Source: Plumapathes pennacea
Lineage: Eukaryota; Cnidaria; Anthozoa; Antipatharia; Myriopathidae
Assembly (NCBI GenBank): GCA_964036295.1
Contig: OZ038462.1
Location: 39,971,680-40,035,679 of the forward strand
Reading direction: 5' to 3'
Length of the DNA: 64,000 nucleotides
Shown here: in pieces, positions 1 through 10,813 of the stretch
Layout: each line of letters opens with the position of its first letter
How positions within the stretch are numbered: the stretch's first letter is position 1
The notes under the pieces: generated by a model
What the model was told of the DNA's origin: nothing
The model's database searches: none
What the model saw: only the letters and a program-made list of their open reading frames with translations
Position numbers and translations under genes: made by a program

Positions 1-59
1 ATGGACCATTGCAGAACACCACACGTTAAGGTTTTGGGCGATGACAGTTAACCATTATG

Positions 60-800
60 GCATCAAGAGAGATAGAGATATAAAAAGAGACAGACACAGA
101 TGCAGAGAACACAAGCAAATAGAGACGTTCATTTTATAGACTGAGACTGACAAAAAGCAACAGAGCGACAAAATAAAATTTCCTAAACTCGAAAGGCTGA
201 ACTTTCCTTCAAAACAATGTGCAGCTTTTTATAGTGAAAACATGGGCACCACCATTTTTGGTATATCATACTTTACCTTTAAATGGCTGGATTAATTGCA
301 GACGCCACTGAACCTTCCTTTTAGAGGGAATTAGTACGGTAGCTTATGTGTCAGTTGTGCTGTGATTTATGGGCAATCGAGAGTTTAGTGGGCGTGGATT
401 TTTCTCGCTTGTCTAAGCGTTTCTAAAGAGCACCAGTACTCCACCGGTTAAAATGAGCTAACCACTTGGACTGATTGCTTGTATTGCCTGAAGGCTTTAT
501 AGATCCTGTGCATCGAAGGAGAAAGAGAAAACGCTAAAGTTTAGTGGTGATATGCAACGCGCGCAAATCGTTAACTGTACACCCTTTCTTCATGCTAGCT
601 CAATTGACGTCGTGAGCGACCCATAAAGACAGCTCGCCAAACGAAAAAATAGCGTTTTTTATTATAAGAAAAGACAAGACTTTACGGAACTCGAGAGGAG
701 TTGATCTAAGACGACATAATTTATTCATGTGATTATCACATATAGATCAAATATTAGGTAAATTCATTTTGAAACATAAGTTTACTAGAGATATGATATG
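60..800. repeat. Tail of a third, older copy of the segmental duplication
   Basis: This stretch matches the ends of copy A (about 11450-12226) and copy B (about 24200-24977) at roughly 80-90 percent, clearly less than A and B match each other. The shared part in A and B is the 5' flank of the ADP-ribosyl cyclase gene, so a further gene copy may lie just left of the window on the minus strand. Similarity fades at about 800. The best conserved block is 364-500. Confidence 0.75.
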
Positions 801-819
801 TAGATAAAATTAATACCCA

Positions 820-1250
820 CTCACCGAGGGTTCCCAGTAATTTTGGTCGTTTGGATGCAGGGTATAATGACTAAGGTCAAATACATTTTGGTAAACTAAA
901 TTGGCTTCCTTTGGGAATTTTTTTTTACGTGGTTTAGTATTCAAAATTGGCATGCATTGTCTCATGTGATTGCAAGATTCGATTTAGTTACATTTCGGCT
1001 GTCTCAGCAACATGACGCGTGAAAGCAGCCTTGAAACTGATAACCACAACGCGCCACAGAATGTGTGATAAAGAGATTGTACAACAGGAATTCAGATAAA
1101 ACAAAATTTCACCATGCATCCTTTGTTCAGCTGTTATTCGTTGAAAATAAACAATGACAACGAATGGCCGTATTGCTATTAATGCATAATTGTTCAAATT
1201 TGGCCATCAATGCACAGAGGTCAAAAATGTAAACACAACCATAAAAGCCA
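820..1250. other. Intergenic, nothing recognised
   Basis: AT-rich sequence between the older duplication tail and the Helitron-derived fragment. No coding similarity, RNA gene or clear repeat seen. Confidence 0.4.
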
Positions 1251-1261
1251 TACAGAATAGT

Positions 1262-1800
1262 TTTCAATTCTTACCTGCCCCTTGCTTCCTGATGATAAGA
1301 ACGGGCAGATCACTCACATTGGCTGGAAGAGTGCTGAGAAATCCCTGAACATCCTGTGGCAAGTTGAGGGCATGACCTTTGTACCCACGCTGGCCACCGT
1401 GTTTCCGGTAAGCACACATGATGAGGAAAGCTCTTCTCTTTATGACGCTTTTGATCGGCACTCATACGCTGTTATCCTTGCGGTGTCTTTTCTTCGGCCC
1501 GTTTTTTCTCCTGAAGTTCCCGATTTGCTTTGAAGCACTCTTCTCTTTGCGGAGTTGTCTGCGTTACCCGCTTCTGTTCATGTCGCTTTCGATTGGCGTT
1601 CATGCGCTGTTTTCTCTGCAGAGTCGTTTCTTCGGCACGCTTCTGTTAATGATGCTGTCGATCATAACAGGATTGTCACCTTTTCTCGAGACGAATTAGG
1701 CGCTGTTCGCTCGTTTCACGATTTCGCCTTGCTCGTGCCTGTTCCTTCTTATTTGAAGACGAGCTTCGCGAGACTGTTCTGTTTCAAGTTTTCCAGTTTT
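1262..1800 (-). pseudogene. Helitron replicase/helicase-type protein fragment
   Basis: Read on the minus strand, 1264-1461 encodes 65 residues containing KHGGQRGYKGHALNLPQDVQ followed by an LPVLIIR segment. This resembles the block found in animal Helitron Rep/helicase polyproteins before the helicase-like domain (the DUF6570-containing proteins). Upstream on the same strand (1470-1800) are repeated basic units of the form QRM-N/S-A-N/D-RKRH, also typical of the N-terminal part of these proteins, but broken by stops. Only a small part of a protein that is normally over 1000 residues is present, so this is a dead fragment. It is from the same kind of element as the insertion at 14365-16328 but represents a different part of the protein. 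Confidence 0.6.
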
Positions 1801-3216
1801 TAAGTTTTCCATTTTCGTGAACGCAGCTACGATATATTGTTGCTTCGTTCAAATCTAATTATTTCTCTTATTCCGAGTAAAACTACAGGGCACACGTGAT
1901 CGATCCGGCCTTTGTTATTGGTTATGCAGGGTAACCGCGCCTAAAGTCGTACGCCAGACTGACTGACTGACAGAATACTGCACAATGTGCTGGTAAGCTG
2001 AAGCCACAGATTAGGGCACAAAGGCCACAGTGGTAGCGGGCATTACCCCTTGATCTACCAAAACAAAAAACAAAAAAAATTGTGAGCCCAAGTAATAGCA
2101 GCCATGGGCAGCTGTTTCGGCCTTTTTGGGCCTCGTCAGCATGGCATAGCTATACTTGGGCTCGGGTTCCCACATTCAGGTTGGAGTCCCAAGTATGGCG
2201 ATATAATGCGATATTAATGCATTAGCGTCGTGATTATTTCCCTCACTTCGTTCAGGGATAATTAATAAAACAAGCAAAAGAGACAGGTTTGCAAACCTTT
2301 TGTGTTTATATGAACGAAAACTAGTTGATTTTTACTAAAACAATTAGATTATTTGCTTGAATCGAGCTCATAATCTAATTTTTAATTATCAAGCAATTTT
2401 TTCGTGATACAATTTCAATTTGCGTGAGTGAGATAATATGGTGAGAGAACGACTTAAGGGTTCGTTCGCACTATTAGACTATTGGCATTTATTCCAGAAT
2501 AGGCCGATTCCCGTTTCCCAAACGAACGGTTATTCTAGCAATCTTGCGGCTTTTGCCATTAAAAAGGTGTTCTTAAACTTCACAATTTGAAGCAGAGTGC
2601 AGCATCTGCCCCAAGACAATCTCTTCTTTTTCTCTGGTATGGCTGGAATAAATTTTTGTTTGCGCCTGAAACTCTGCCATATTTGTGACATTAGGCAATG
2701 AGGATATAATTAGGATATAATTATACTCCAGTATAATCTAGTCATTCTGCCTACGTGAGCAGAATAGACGCAACAGTAATTTAATTGTTGTAGAATATGA
2801 ATACTTCCACAACGGACTTACAAAAGATTTCGTTCACACTAAAACCTTTTAGTATAACTGTTGACAATAACTATTTTCATTATACTTGTTACAGAGATTT
2901 TTCCATTTTCTATAGGTCATGTTCTATTATTACACTTTAACAACATTAACAAAAACCGGTTTAGGCTGAAATGGTTGGTCCTAACAGAGCACGATCTTCA
3001 TGTTTTATTTTTCATGTTTTTATCAATCGTTGAAGATTAGAACACAATTATATGTGGTTACGATAGAAGTTGATGAGTTTGTCAAAATTCATCCAAAGTT
3101 AAACGGCCGCCTCGGTATCACGTAAAAGCCGCGTTCGTTCTCGCCTTGGTAAATTGTTGGAGACACATGAACCGCATCAAGTTACGACAAGACATTCAAC
3201 TGCTTTCAAGCAATAC

Positions 3217-3222
3217 TTTATT
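3217..3222 (-). promoter_or_regulatory. Poly(A) signal of ADP-ribosyl cyclase copy A
   Basis: AATAAA on the minus strand, about 105 bases after the predicted stop codon (3328-3330). The same hexamer occurs at 16593-16598 for copy B. Confidence 0.6.
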
Positions 3223-3327
3223 GTAACGCTTTAAAGGACAGGGGCTGATACTTGGCTTTTTCCTATGGAAATCCGACTTTATTGCTGACCAGATAATTCA
3301 CCATGTTTTTGCACGCTGTGAGTCCAC

Positions 3328-3380
3328 TCAGAAAGGATAATATGGTTGTAGCTCTCTGGATAGAAAAAAGTAAATAAATG

Positions 3381-3411
<31 letters not shown>

Positions 3412-6400
3412 AGAAGAAGAAGAAGAAGCTCAACCTTTTATCTTGATTACCCACATGTCAACTGCATCCGAATTCCCAATTACGTGGGACACTAAAGGCT
3501 GGTTCACACGGTAAAGCAAGCGCTAACGCAAGCGCAAAAGAATGAAAACTTTTCCATTCTCGTACGCTTGCGTTTGCATTTGCTTTACAAATTTTATCGT
3601 GTAAACCGGTCGCTTGCGCTTGCGCTTGCGTTAGCGTTTGCGCTTGCTTTACTCGTGTGAACCAGGCTTAAACAAGAACACTAATACTTACGGCGGGTCA
3701 TCTTTACAGCGGTATTTTATTTGTCCGCTGTGTTTATCCTGAATGTCTTTTTGTAATTGTTGCATGGAAGCTCCTTGGCAGTTTTCTCTGCAGAGGAAAA
3801 AATGTTTGTAAAGTAGAACTAAACAATACACAGAGTAAAACAGCATTTGTCGGCATTGATCATGTCGCCTTATTAACACAAACACACAAGACTGAGGCTA
3901 CGTACAGTACACTCTATGCGTTTTTTAAAAATCCATCTTTACCCATCTACACTAATCCTTTGTTTTCGAAGTCGCTCGTCAACTTGTCTTCATTTAAACT
4001 GCATCTGTTCTCAAAGTCTTCACTTTGGTAACCACCGTGTTTGAAAACCTCTATTTTTAAGTCATCGTTTTACTTGTGGACGCATACTAGAATGGTTGCG
4101 TTTCCAAATCAAAACGCATCAGTGTGGACGAGGCCTCACTACAACCACTTCTTTATAGGTAAAGAAAAAGCTATTAGTTTCTGCACATGAGCATGATAGG
4201 GCATTCAAATCTAACCAAAGAGGTGAATTGATGTAATATTTTTCTTACACTACTTTCATCCCCTTTGGATGTACGATCATGGCGTAAACTTCAGGGACTA
4301 CTTTTGGAGATAAATTTGGCATCTCTATTTCGGCAAAGAAACTGGAAAAATAAAGACAAGAAAAACATCAACGTAACACGACAAAGCTGCTTGTTTTACA
4401 TAACAATGCTATATAATTTTAAAGTTTAGCTGTATTAATTAAGGCTGTATAAAAGTGCAGCTATATACTTCATAGGCGTACATAGTACATAGATATACAT
4501 AGGTAGTTACATACATGAAGCATGCATGGTGTGAATTATACGTCATGATCTTACTTTACAGTATTCAAACTGTGTTTTGTGCAATTATATCAGTGTTTGC
4601 CAAAAGACGACTTTGACTCATAGTCGGTCTGAAATGTGAACGAAATCTGAGGGTGTGACGACTGAAATATAAGCTCTCAATGAGTAATAAAACCTAATAC
4701 TGAATAATGTTCATGTTGCAACTGTTGCTAGAAAAATTCATGTCACTTTGAAGCTTGATCATGTAGAGAAACATGGCATGCAGTAAAAGGGTTACAGGAA
4801 TAATGGCTTCTGCGCATGCGCGTCCTATGAGTTCAAGATATAACAGAACTGAATCCGGTCAAATCTTCGGCATTTTTGCCACGTTTTTCAGCATTGCTTA
4901 TCCAATTTGAATAGTTTAGTTGTGGACGAATGATCGAACAAAAATATTTGGCGATTGGTAACTGGATTGAGGCTATTTTTTTCGAAAGGCATTCGAAGTT
5001 CACGGACCAACACATCTAAGGCCGCTCCTGAACCAACGTCATGTAATTCGAGTTTATTTATGCAACAAAATACGTGGGAACTATAAACAAAATCATCCTG
5101 TAGCTAATTTGCCTAAAATAATATTGATCTCCATTGTGCCGAAACTTCTGAATAACAACAAAATAGGCCCGAGAAACATTTCTTGTTGATACACCGTTTT
5201 CAGATTTTTGTACTGCCCGTTACCGTCTATGAGTATGTTTTGTCTGAGAAATAGATTTCCCAAAGTTAGTGCTATTGTTTTTACGACGGGTGAGAAACGT
5301 ACAATATCCAAATTATTGTGCGAAATGTCGCTTTTTCAGTGGTTTAGAAATTTCGTTAGTTTCCGCGACTCAGATTTGCATAAACAGTTGTTTACGAAAC
5401 TTTGAATTCCGATCCACAAGCGCAGAATCGGGACACCGTTCCTTTAATCAGTTTATTTCCAAGAATGATCAACTCCCTAACACTGTTCCTTTAATAAATT
5501 TATTTCCAAGAATGATCAACTCCCTAACTCGGTGCCTAACCCTAACCCTAACCCCAACATTTTTTTTTTTGTTCTCGAGTTCTCGTTTGAGTTGTACAAT
5601 ATTGTTTGATTCTCGCGGGAGCACTATAGAGTTTTATTATAAAGCGCATGGGCTCACAATCCTTGTATAAAACATGTTGGAAGATGTTGGGCTCGTTTAG
5701 CGACTTCCACCGCGTTACCTGTCAGATTGGTAAGGCGCAAATCCCTTTGGATTAGATCCATGGAAGAGGACGTTCGCAGTACCCACAGTGCGTTGGGCAA
5801 GCTGAAAAAATAATTTCCAAATGCAGAGAAAAAACGTATGGCGTATGACGGGAAGGTAATCAATAGTTTTGCAAGTTATCATATAAAGTAACTATATAAC
5901 ATGTATAAAACTGCAAACAATAGGCATACTTAGGCATACTTTATAACTGATATATGGACAGAATACATACACATGGATACTATACATATCAAATACGTAG
6001 TCGCGTACAACACTAAGATATATCATCTTCCATTTTCTCCTTCAGTTTCTCACAAGAAATATATCATAACGTAAATACACCTTATTTTATGGTTTAGCGC
6101 GTAAAGGTGGTGTTAAGGTGGTGTTACACTGGTCGATTTGCAACGATACGATGTTGCGCTAAAAATTGTTCAGGTGTAACACCCCATTGCGAACAATTTT
6201 TCGCGATGTTTGCAGTGCTGCAACGCGTTGCAAGTTTTTGAAAGCGATTCATAAACTTGCAACACCGTTGCGCGAATTTGGAGCAAATCGGCGTTGCAAA
6301 TCGTCGTTGCAAATCGACCAGTATAACACCAGCTTTACACTGGTCGATTTGCAACGACGATTTGCAGCTATACGATGTTGAACTAAAAATCGTTTTTGCG

Positions 6401-9400
6401 AACGATCTTTCGCGATGTTTGCAACGCGTTGCAAGTTTTTGAAAGCGATTCAAAAACTTGCAACTCGCTGCGTAAAATTTGAAGCAAATCGGCGTTGCAA
6501 ATCGACCAGTGTAACACCAGCTTGATACGGGCCGGTATTTTAAGACCTGGCAAAACGAGGACACATTGTGGCGGCAACATTGCTAGCGCGCGCATGTTTC
6601 CCAAATGTTGCCCCGTTTTGCCACGCGCGAAACATTTGTTGCGGACACAAAAATGTTTCTGAAAAACTTCAGAAACATTTGTTGTGTCCACGCGGAACGC
6701 AACAATGTTGCCGCACGTTTTGCCATCCTGGAAACATTGAAGGACACAATGTTGCCGCCACAATGTGTCCTCGTTTTGCCAGGCCATCGAGTGCTCGTAT
6801 TTTTCCGAGCCCCGCCGCGGGGCGAGTAAAATGCTGGCCCGTATTACGCACTAAACCATCGAACGAGGGATATATTATATGCATGACTGGTTTCTTTAGC
6901 CTGTTTTCCATTCTTCTTGTGATATTTTTGCATTCATTTGCCGTGATGAACATTTGAAAGCAGTCAGTGATGACGATTCACGCGGAAGCCAATGTACTGC
7001 CTTTAATGTGATTGGACAAAATCGCCGAAGTTTGACATCCGAGAGCGAACTTGAAAAGCTGGTTTTCGCAAGCAGAAAGAGTGCACGAAATTTGTACTGA
7101 CAGTGTCTAAAAATGTTCTGCATAGTCCGATCGCCACCAAACGGTAGTGCCTAAAGTTTTTCGTCACTGAGTATCGAAAGAGAGGACTCGTCTGAACACC
7201 GTTTCTTCAGGTTCTCTTCAAGTTTCCTTTCACTGCTAAAAGTGAAAGAACCAGTTGCTGAACGTTGCTCCCGAAAGCATGCTTGCTGCTTCGTTGTGGC
7301 TAGAGACAGTTGGCAAGGGTTATAGAACTTTTCTGCAGGCAGAATCAGGAGCTTGTTCTCCCGTCACGTGCTTGCTCAATGTCAAGGACATCAACGTCTG
7401 CTGTTGCTCTGAATGATTTTTGATCTTGTCCTTTACCAGATCGGCGAAGTTGTTTTCGTTTACTTGCCAAAGCCTCACTGGCCTTCGAGAACTGTATGTT
7501 GTTCAGCCAGTTTTATTCTGTTTCCCCTGTTCCCGTAGAAAGCAATCAAAACTCCGAAAAAATGAGGTAAGTGTATCGGGTTCAAATTCTTCGCCGCTTT
7601 GTTTACAAATTTTACCAACAAAATGCGCGAGTCATTGTTCAGTTCACTCGGTGGTATTTTGTCAGTAGGTCTTGTCTCGTTCACTGTTTTAGCCCATTTC
7701 TAAAAATTATTTACGTCCGTTCTCGTCTTTTTTACAGTGTTTTTGTTTTCTGTTCTCTTGTATAAAATGTCGAAATGTCTCGGTCGTCACGAGCAGCGTT
7801 AAATTGGTTTTCTGGTTGGTTTCTGTTGTCATAGTTTTCAGGTTAGTTTCGCACATTGAGTCTGCAGCGTCTGTAAGTAATTCGTCAAAAGTATTACCAC
7901 CGAAAAGTTCGTCAAGTCCTAGCTCGTCGTCGTCGTCGTCAAGAAGTGGAAAGCAGCTCTCGTTGTTCTCGTCGGCCATTTTGGCTTTACGTGACAAGCA
8001 TCTAGAAACTCAAGTCAAACTGGTTTTCTACAGTGTAATACGGATCTATAGTGTGTAATACGCTCCCGTACCGGCACTCTGTTGCGACCTTATATGGTAA
8101 TACTACGACACAGTCATATAATAAGGAGAACTTATTAGCTTTTGTTGCTTAGATCAGTGACAATGGAACAACTATGAATTCTTACACCATCATTCATATA
8201 TTATTTCTTAAAAGCTTGAGAGATTCTATAAGTTGAGCTTGGGGGTGAATAAGTAGGAGAAAGCGAAGTCAAGAATAGGGGTAAAAAAAGACTGCACACG
8301 ACACACGTCATACGACACGAGATACCAACTAACAGCATAGTTTCTTCGGTTCTATCTTCTATCTTGTCTCACCCTCTCAAGTTTTGAAAGTTCAGAACAA
8401 ACACGAGTACACTTTGACAAAACAATAAATAGGTACTATATGTAAATATTAGAGATAGCGGTTTGGCGTAACGGTTAAGCTGCGTTTCGTACAATTAGAG
8501 TAAGGGTTCATGGCGCGCTACCACGTCACTTCCGTTGGTCAGCGTTCGTCACCTTGGCTGTCTAACTTTTCGTAATTCAAGGTGAATCTTTACATTTTGT
8601 GCAAGCCTCGTTTTTCTTGCCCACAACTTTTATCTAGTATCGAGTCCAAGTATTGAGTTTCTTGAGTCTTAAGGTTTTACGAGCGTTACACTGAACTAGA
8701 AAATCTCCACTTGAATTCGCGGTTTTTTGCAATAACCGCTGACTCTAAAGCAAGGTGACCGCGCGGCTGAAAAACGTATTTCCGCTGTGTCTTGTGGTGC
8801 AATCCCCCCTGCATCAGTAGGCCAAAAAGTCTTAAATGTTGGCTCTCTACTCTCTAAACTGGCGGTACCGTCCCCGTGGTAAAAGAACGGCTGAAGACGT
8901 AAAATGAAATCTGGCAATAACCACCCTTGCCAAAGTGACGTAAAAAGTCGTTTTCGGTGGACTGTTAGAGGACGAGACCTGCATCATGGACATTTTTCAA
9001 TGATTATAAACTGACACAGCTAGCACAGCAAGATGACTCTACCAAATGCTTACAGTAACGCCATGTACTCCTATTAAACTGCACTCTATCTTACCATTTT
9101 AGATGCCTGTTCCCAGAATTCGCCATGACTGCCTTTCGGATTGATGTCATCCCCACACTCATTTTCCACTTTATTTGTCACGGGACAGTTTCCGTATTCA
9201 ATGCCATCCTTTGATGAAGTACTACCGCACCACGCTAAGTTGTCTTTGACCAGATACCTAATTTGCAGTAAACAGAACTAAGAATGTTACTTTACTGCCC
9301 ATTTAAAAAAGAACGTCTTCTCTTTGCAACTGGGGAGTTCGCGTAAAATTGACAGAAAAAAGAATTTCTTTTTAAGAACTGAGCTAAAAAGACACTTACC

Positions 9401-10813
9401 CTGTAAGGAGATTTGCAAGGACAACCATTCTCTGCCCCCCGTTAGCGTATCCTGCTGCGATTTCTGGAGTTCCAGACCAAAACAGTGCCTGATGTATGAA
9501 ATTTAACAGTCACTCAAAACAAGGTTTGTTACGGCTTCTTTCGAACTTGGGACTCTTTGAAACAGAGGCATCTGACACCTCTAAAGTAGCAAATATTTTA
9601 CATACATGCTCGTCAACACTCAAAAAAGTTTACCTTATTTTTGGGAATAGGGGGCCCACTCGTTTTCTGAACAAAAGCTTCGTAGGAATCCGGTTTGCAC
9701 GGATCTTTTTTGGCAAAAACCTTATAAAAGGTTTTCCATATATCCTCGCAGTCGGATTGTTTCGCGAAGGCCAGTCCAGCATGCGAGGGAATCGTAAAGT
9801 ATTCGTTACATCGTGTCATGAAGATATTTTGTAGGTTGGGAGTACTCCCAGGTCCTGTGTACCTGACATTAAGAAACCAACGTATAACTGAACTTCCTTG
9901 AGCGACCACCTCTCGTATTTAGCAATCAGTGACCGCATAGTGTCGACTGGTTTCTCAGTTAAATTAGTATATTAGTGAAACCTGTCGTAAGCGACCTCGA
10001 CCTCCTTTGAGGCTCACCTTTTGAGTTTTTTGTATTGTCTGACCTCTGGTAAACGACCATCATATGCTCGCAACAAGCATCAGCAAGGACTAACTTCCTA
10101 GCAGAAACCGGGCCACCGGATAAAACACTAACATAATTATGTAATGTAACGTGCAACAGAAAGGGTTGATTTCTAAAAACTCAAGGTGTTATTCACTCAC
10201 AAAAACTGCGCTATTTAATTGGCACTGGTTGTGGCTTAAAGCTGCCTCCCATGGTGAGAAATTCCCATAAGCGCGACCACCTCCCGTAAGCGACCACCCA
10301 AACGAAGGGTGGTCGCTTACGGAAGGTTCTGTACTGCAACTGAACAACGTTGACAAGCAGCGGTTGAACAAAACTAAACAGAATAGATTCATTGATTCAC
10401 GTGTAGGATTATCAAATCACGTGTAGGGCATTTTCTTTCTTTAATTGCTTCTATATGACCTGCATTATACTATTCAAGGAATTTATAAAATCACAGTGTT
10501 CCTCTTGTGGATTGGAAAACTAAGGCCTGGGTCGAACGCCGTACTTCACATGAGCCGAACTCAATGCAAATGAACAAAAATCCATTGTTTCAGCTAGTTT
10601 GCATTGAATTCGTGGAAGTTTGACTTTTACGTCGAAACATCAGCATGATACATGGTTATTTTTATGCCACAATTATCTGCAAAAATATGTAAATACCAAC
10701 AGTAGAGCTATTTACTTTGTTGCTGCTGCTCTCTTGTGGGCGGATCTAGTGTTCCCTAAATCTCCGATCGCCAGAAGAGCCAAACACATCATCAATATCA
10801 TTTTGGACAGCAT
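3328..10813 (-). CDS. ADP-ribosyl cyclase / CD38-like NAD glycohydrolase, copy A
   Basis: Eight-exon gene. Exons in coding order: 10716-10813, 9634-9862, 9400-9488, 9095-9257, 5719-5801, 4249-4341, 3692-3787, 3328-3355. All introns are GT-AG and phases join without a break, giving 292 aa. Exon 1 encodes a hydrophobic signal peptide (start MLSKMILMMCLALLAIG), so a secreted or luminal protein is expected. Family marks: YTGPGSTPNL, RC..YF, KDPCKP, FWSG (Trp113), GYL..NLAWCG, GEFWEQ (Trp187), FHGSNPK, and FF-x-x-IEMPNL, where Glu227 matches the catalytic Glu (CD38 Glu226, Aplysia Glu179). The usual TLEDTLxGY signature reads VLANLLTGY, so the first acidic residue is Ala134. The mature part has eight Cys and a short C-terminus, suggesting one disulphide of the usual five is lost. 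The family makes cyclic ADP-ribose and/or ADP-ribose from NAD for calcium signalling. The 3.3-kb intron 4 holds MITEs and a recombinase-like relic. The family call is firm; the balance of cyclase to hydrolase activity is unknown. Confidence 0.88.
3378..3430. repeat. Poly(A) and (GAA)n tract
   Basis: A run of A followed by GAA/AGA repeats in the last intron of cyclase copy A. Copy B has the equivalent, with different length, at about 16752-16806. Confidence 0.85.
3497..3667. mobile_element. MITE with GCCTGGTTCACAC ends (copy A)
   Basis: Ends are inverted copies (GGCTGGTTCACACGG at the left, CGTGTGAACCAGGC at the right). The inner arms are rich in AAGCGCTAACGCAAGCGC and its complement. It lies in the last-but-one cyclase intron, just after exon 7. 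The same element is at 16889-17053 in copy B, and a shorter relative with the same terminus is at 52491-52661 in CYFIP. Confidence 0.75.
5434..5555. repeat. 47-bp tandem repeat (2 units) plus short telomere-like tract, copy A
   Basis: Two 47-bp units beginning CACYGTTCCTTTAATMA lie at 5434-5480 and 5481-5527, followed by about three CCCTAA units at 5537-5555. Copy B has three 47-bp units at 18805-18945 followed by the same CCCTAA tract. This is inside cyclase intron 5. Confidence 0.85.
6117..6522. mobile_element. Two tandem MITEs with ACACTGGTCGATTTGCAACG ends (copy A only)
   Basis: Two related elements (about 6117-6330 and 6331-6522), each with inverted termini: TTACACTGGTCGATTTGCAA at the left and its complement at the right. 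Both interiors contain CGCGTTGCAAGTTTTTGAAA. The corresponding place in copy B (about 19535-19545) has neither, so they inserted after duplication or were lost from B. Confidence 0.75.
6546..6783. mobile_element. MITE with 37-bp perfect terminal inverted repeats (copy A only)
   Basis: Begins CCTGGCAAAACGAGGACACA and ends with the exact complement. The arms match perfectly for 37 bases, and further inner palindromes surround AAATGTTTCTGAAAAACTTC. It sits inside another inverted-repeat element whose ACGGGCC / GGCCCGT ends are at about 6525 and 6846. Copy B holds that outer element without this insertion (19523-19625). Confidence 0.8.
7475..7997 (-). pseudogene. Crypton/ZMYM-type recombinase-like relic, copy A
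   Basis: Minus-strand coding remnant in cyclase intron 4. It starts with MADENNESCFPLL and an acidic DDDDDELGLDELFGG stretch, then FIQENRKQK, TRTDVNNF, KWAKTVNETRP and IPPSELNN. This order resembles the N-terminal region of animal ZMYM/KIAA1958-type proteins that derive from Crypton tyrosine-recombinase elements. Copy A contains a stop codon (TAG) between NNF and KWA. Against copy B it also has a 4-base deletion and a 1-base insertion that together restore frame. No recombinase catalytic domain was seen, so this is a truncated remnant. The family call rests on motif memory only. Confidence 0.4.
8340..8517. other. Copy A-specific segment
   Basis: Copy B runs directly across this point (about 21098-21112), so about 170 bases are extra in A or deleted in B. 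It contains GGTTTGGCGTAACGGTTAAG and AGGGTTCATGG, which loosely recall tRNA A and B boxes, but no cloverleaf is convincing. It lies in cyclase intron 4. Confidence 0.4.
9889..10330. mobile_element. Inverted-repeat element with AAGCGACCACC motif, copy A
   Basis: About 440 bp in cyclase intron 1. The left end carries ACTTCCTTGAGCGACCACCT and the right end the near-complement (GGTGGTCGCTTACGGAAGGT). An inner hairpin, CCGTAAGCGACCACCC facing GGGTGGTCGCTTACGG, lies at about 10284-10325. Present in both copies, so it predates the duplication. Confidence 0.6.

Noticed and set aside
4833-5015. 60-aa open frame conserved in copy B (18216-18398)
   Set aside because: Conserved only because it is in the duplication; no family match, and it lies in a cyclase intron.
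5537-5555. Chromosome end
   Set aside because: Only about three CCCTAA units inside a gene intron, so interstitial.
6124-6957. Several overlapping open frames on both strands
   Set aside because: They run through MITE inverted repeats and have no protein resemblance.
8690-8990. Candidate cyclase exon 5 (also 21314-21622 in copy B)
   Set aside because: It gave poor family match, needed a GC donor and broke frame in copy A. The exon at 5719-5801 (FHGSNPK, correct phases) fits far better.
9496-9834. 112-aa plus-strand open frame, also in copy B
   Set aside because: Antisense shadow of cyclase exon 2.
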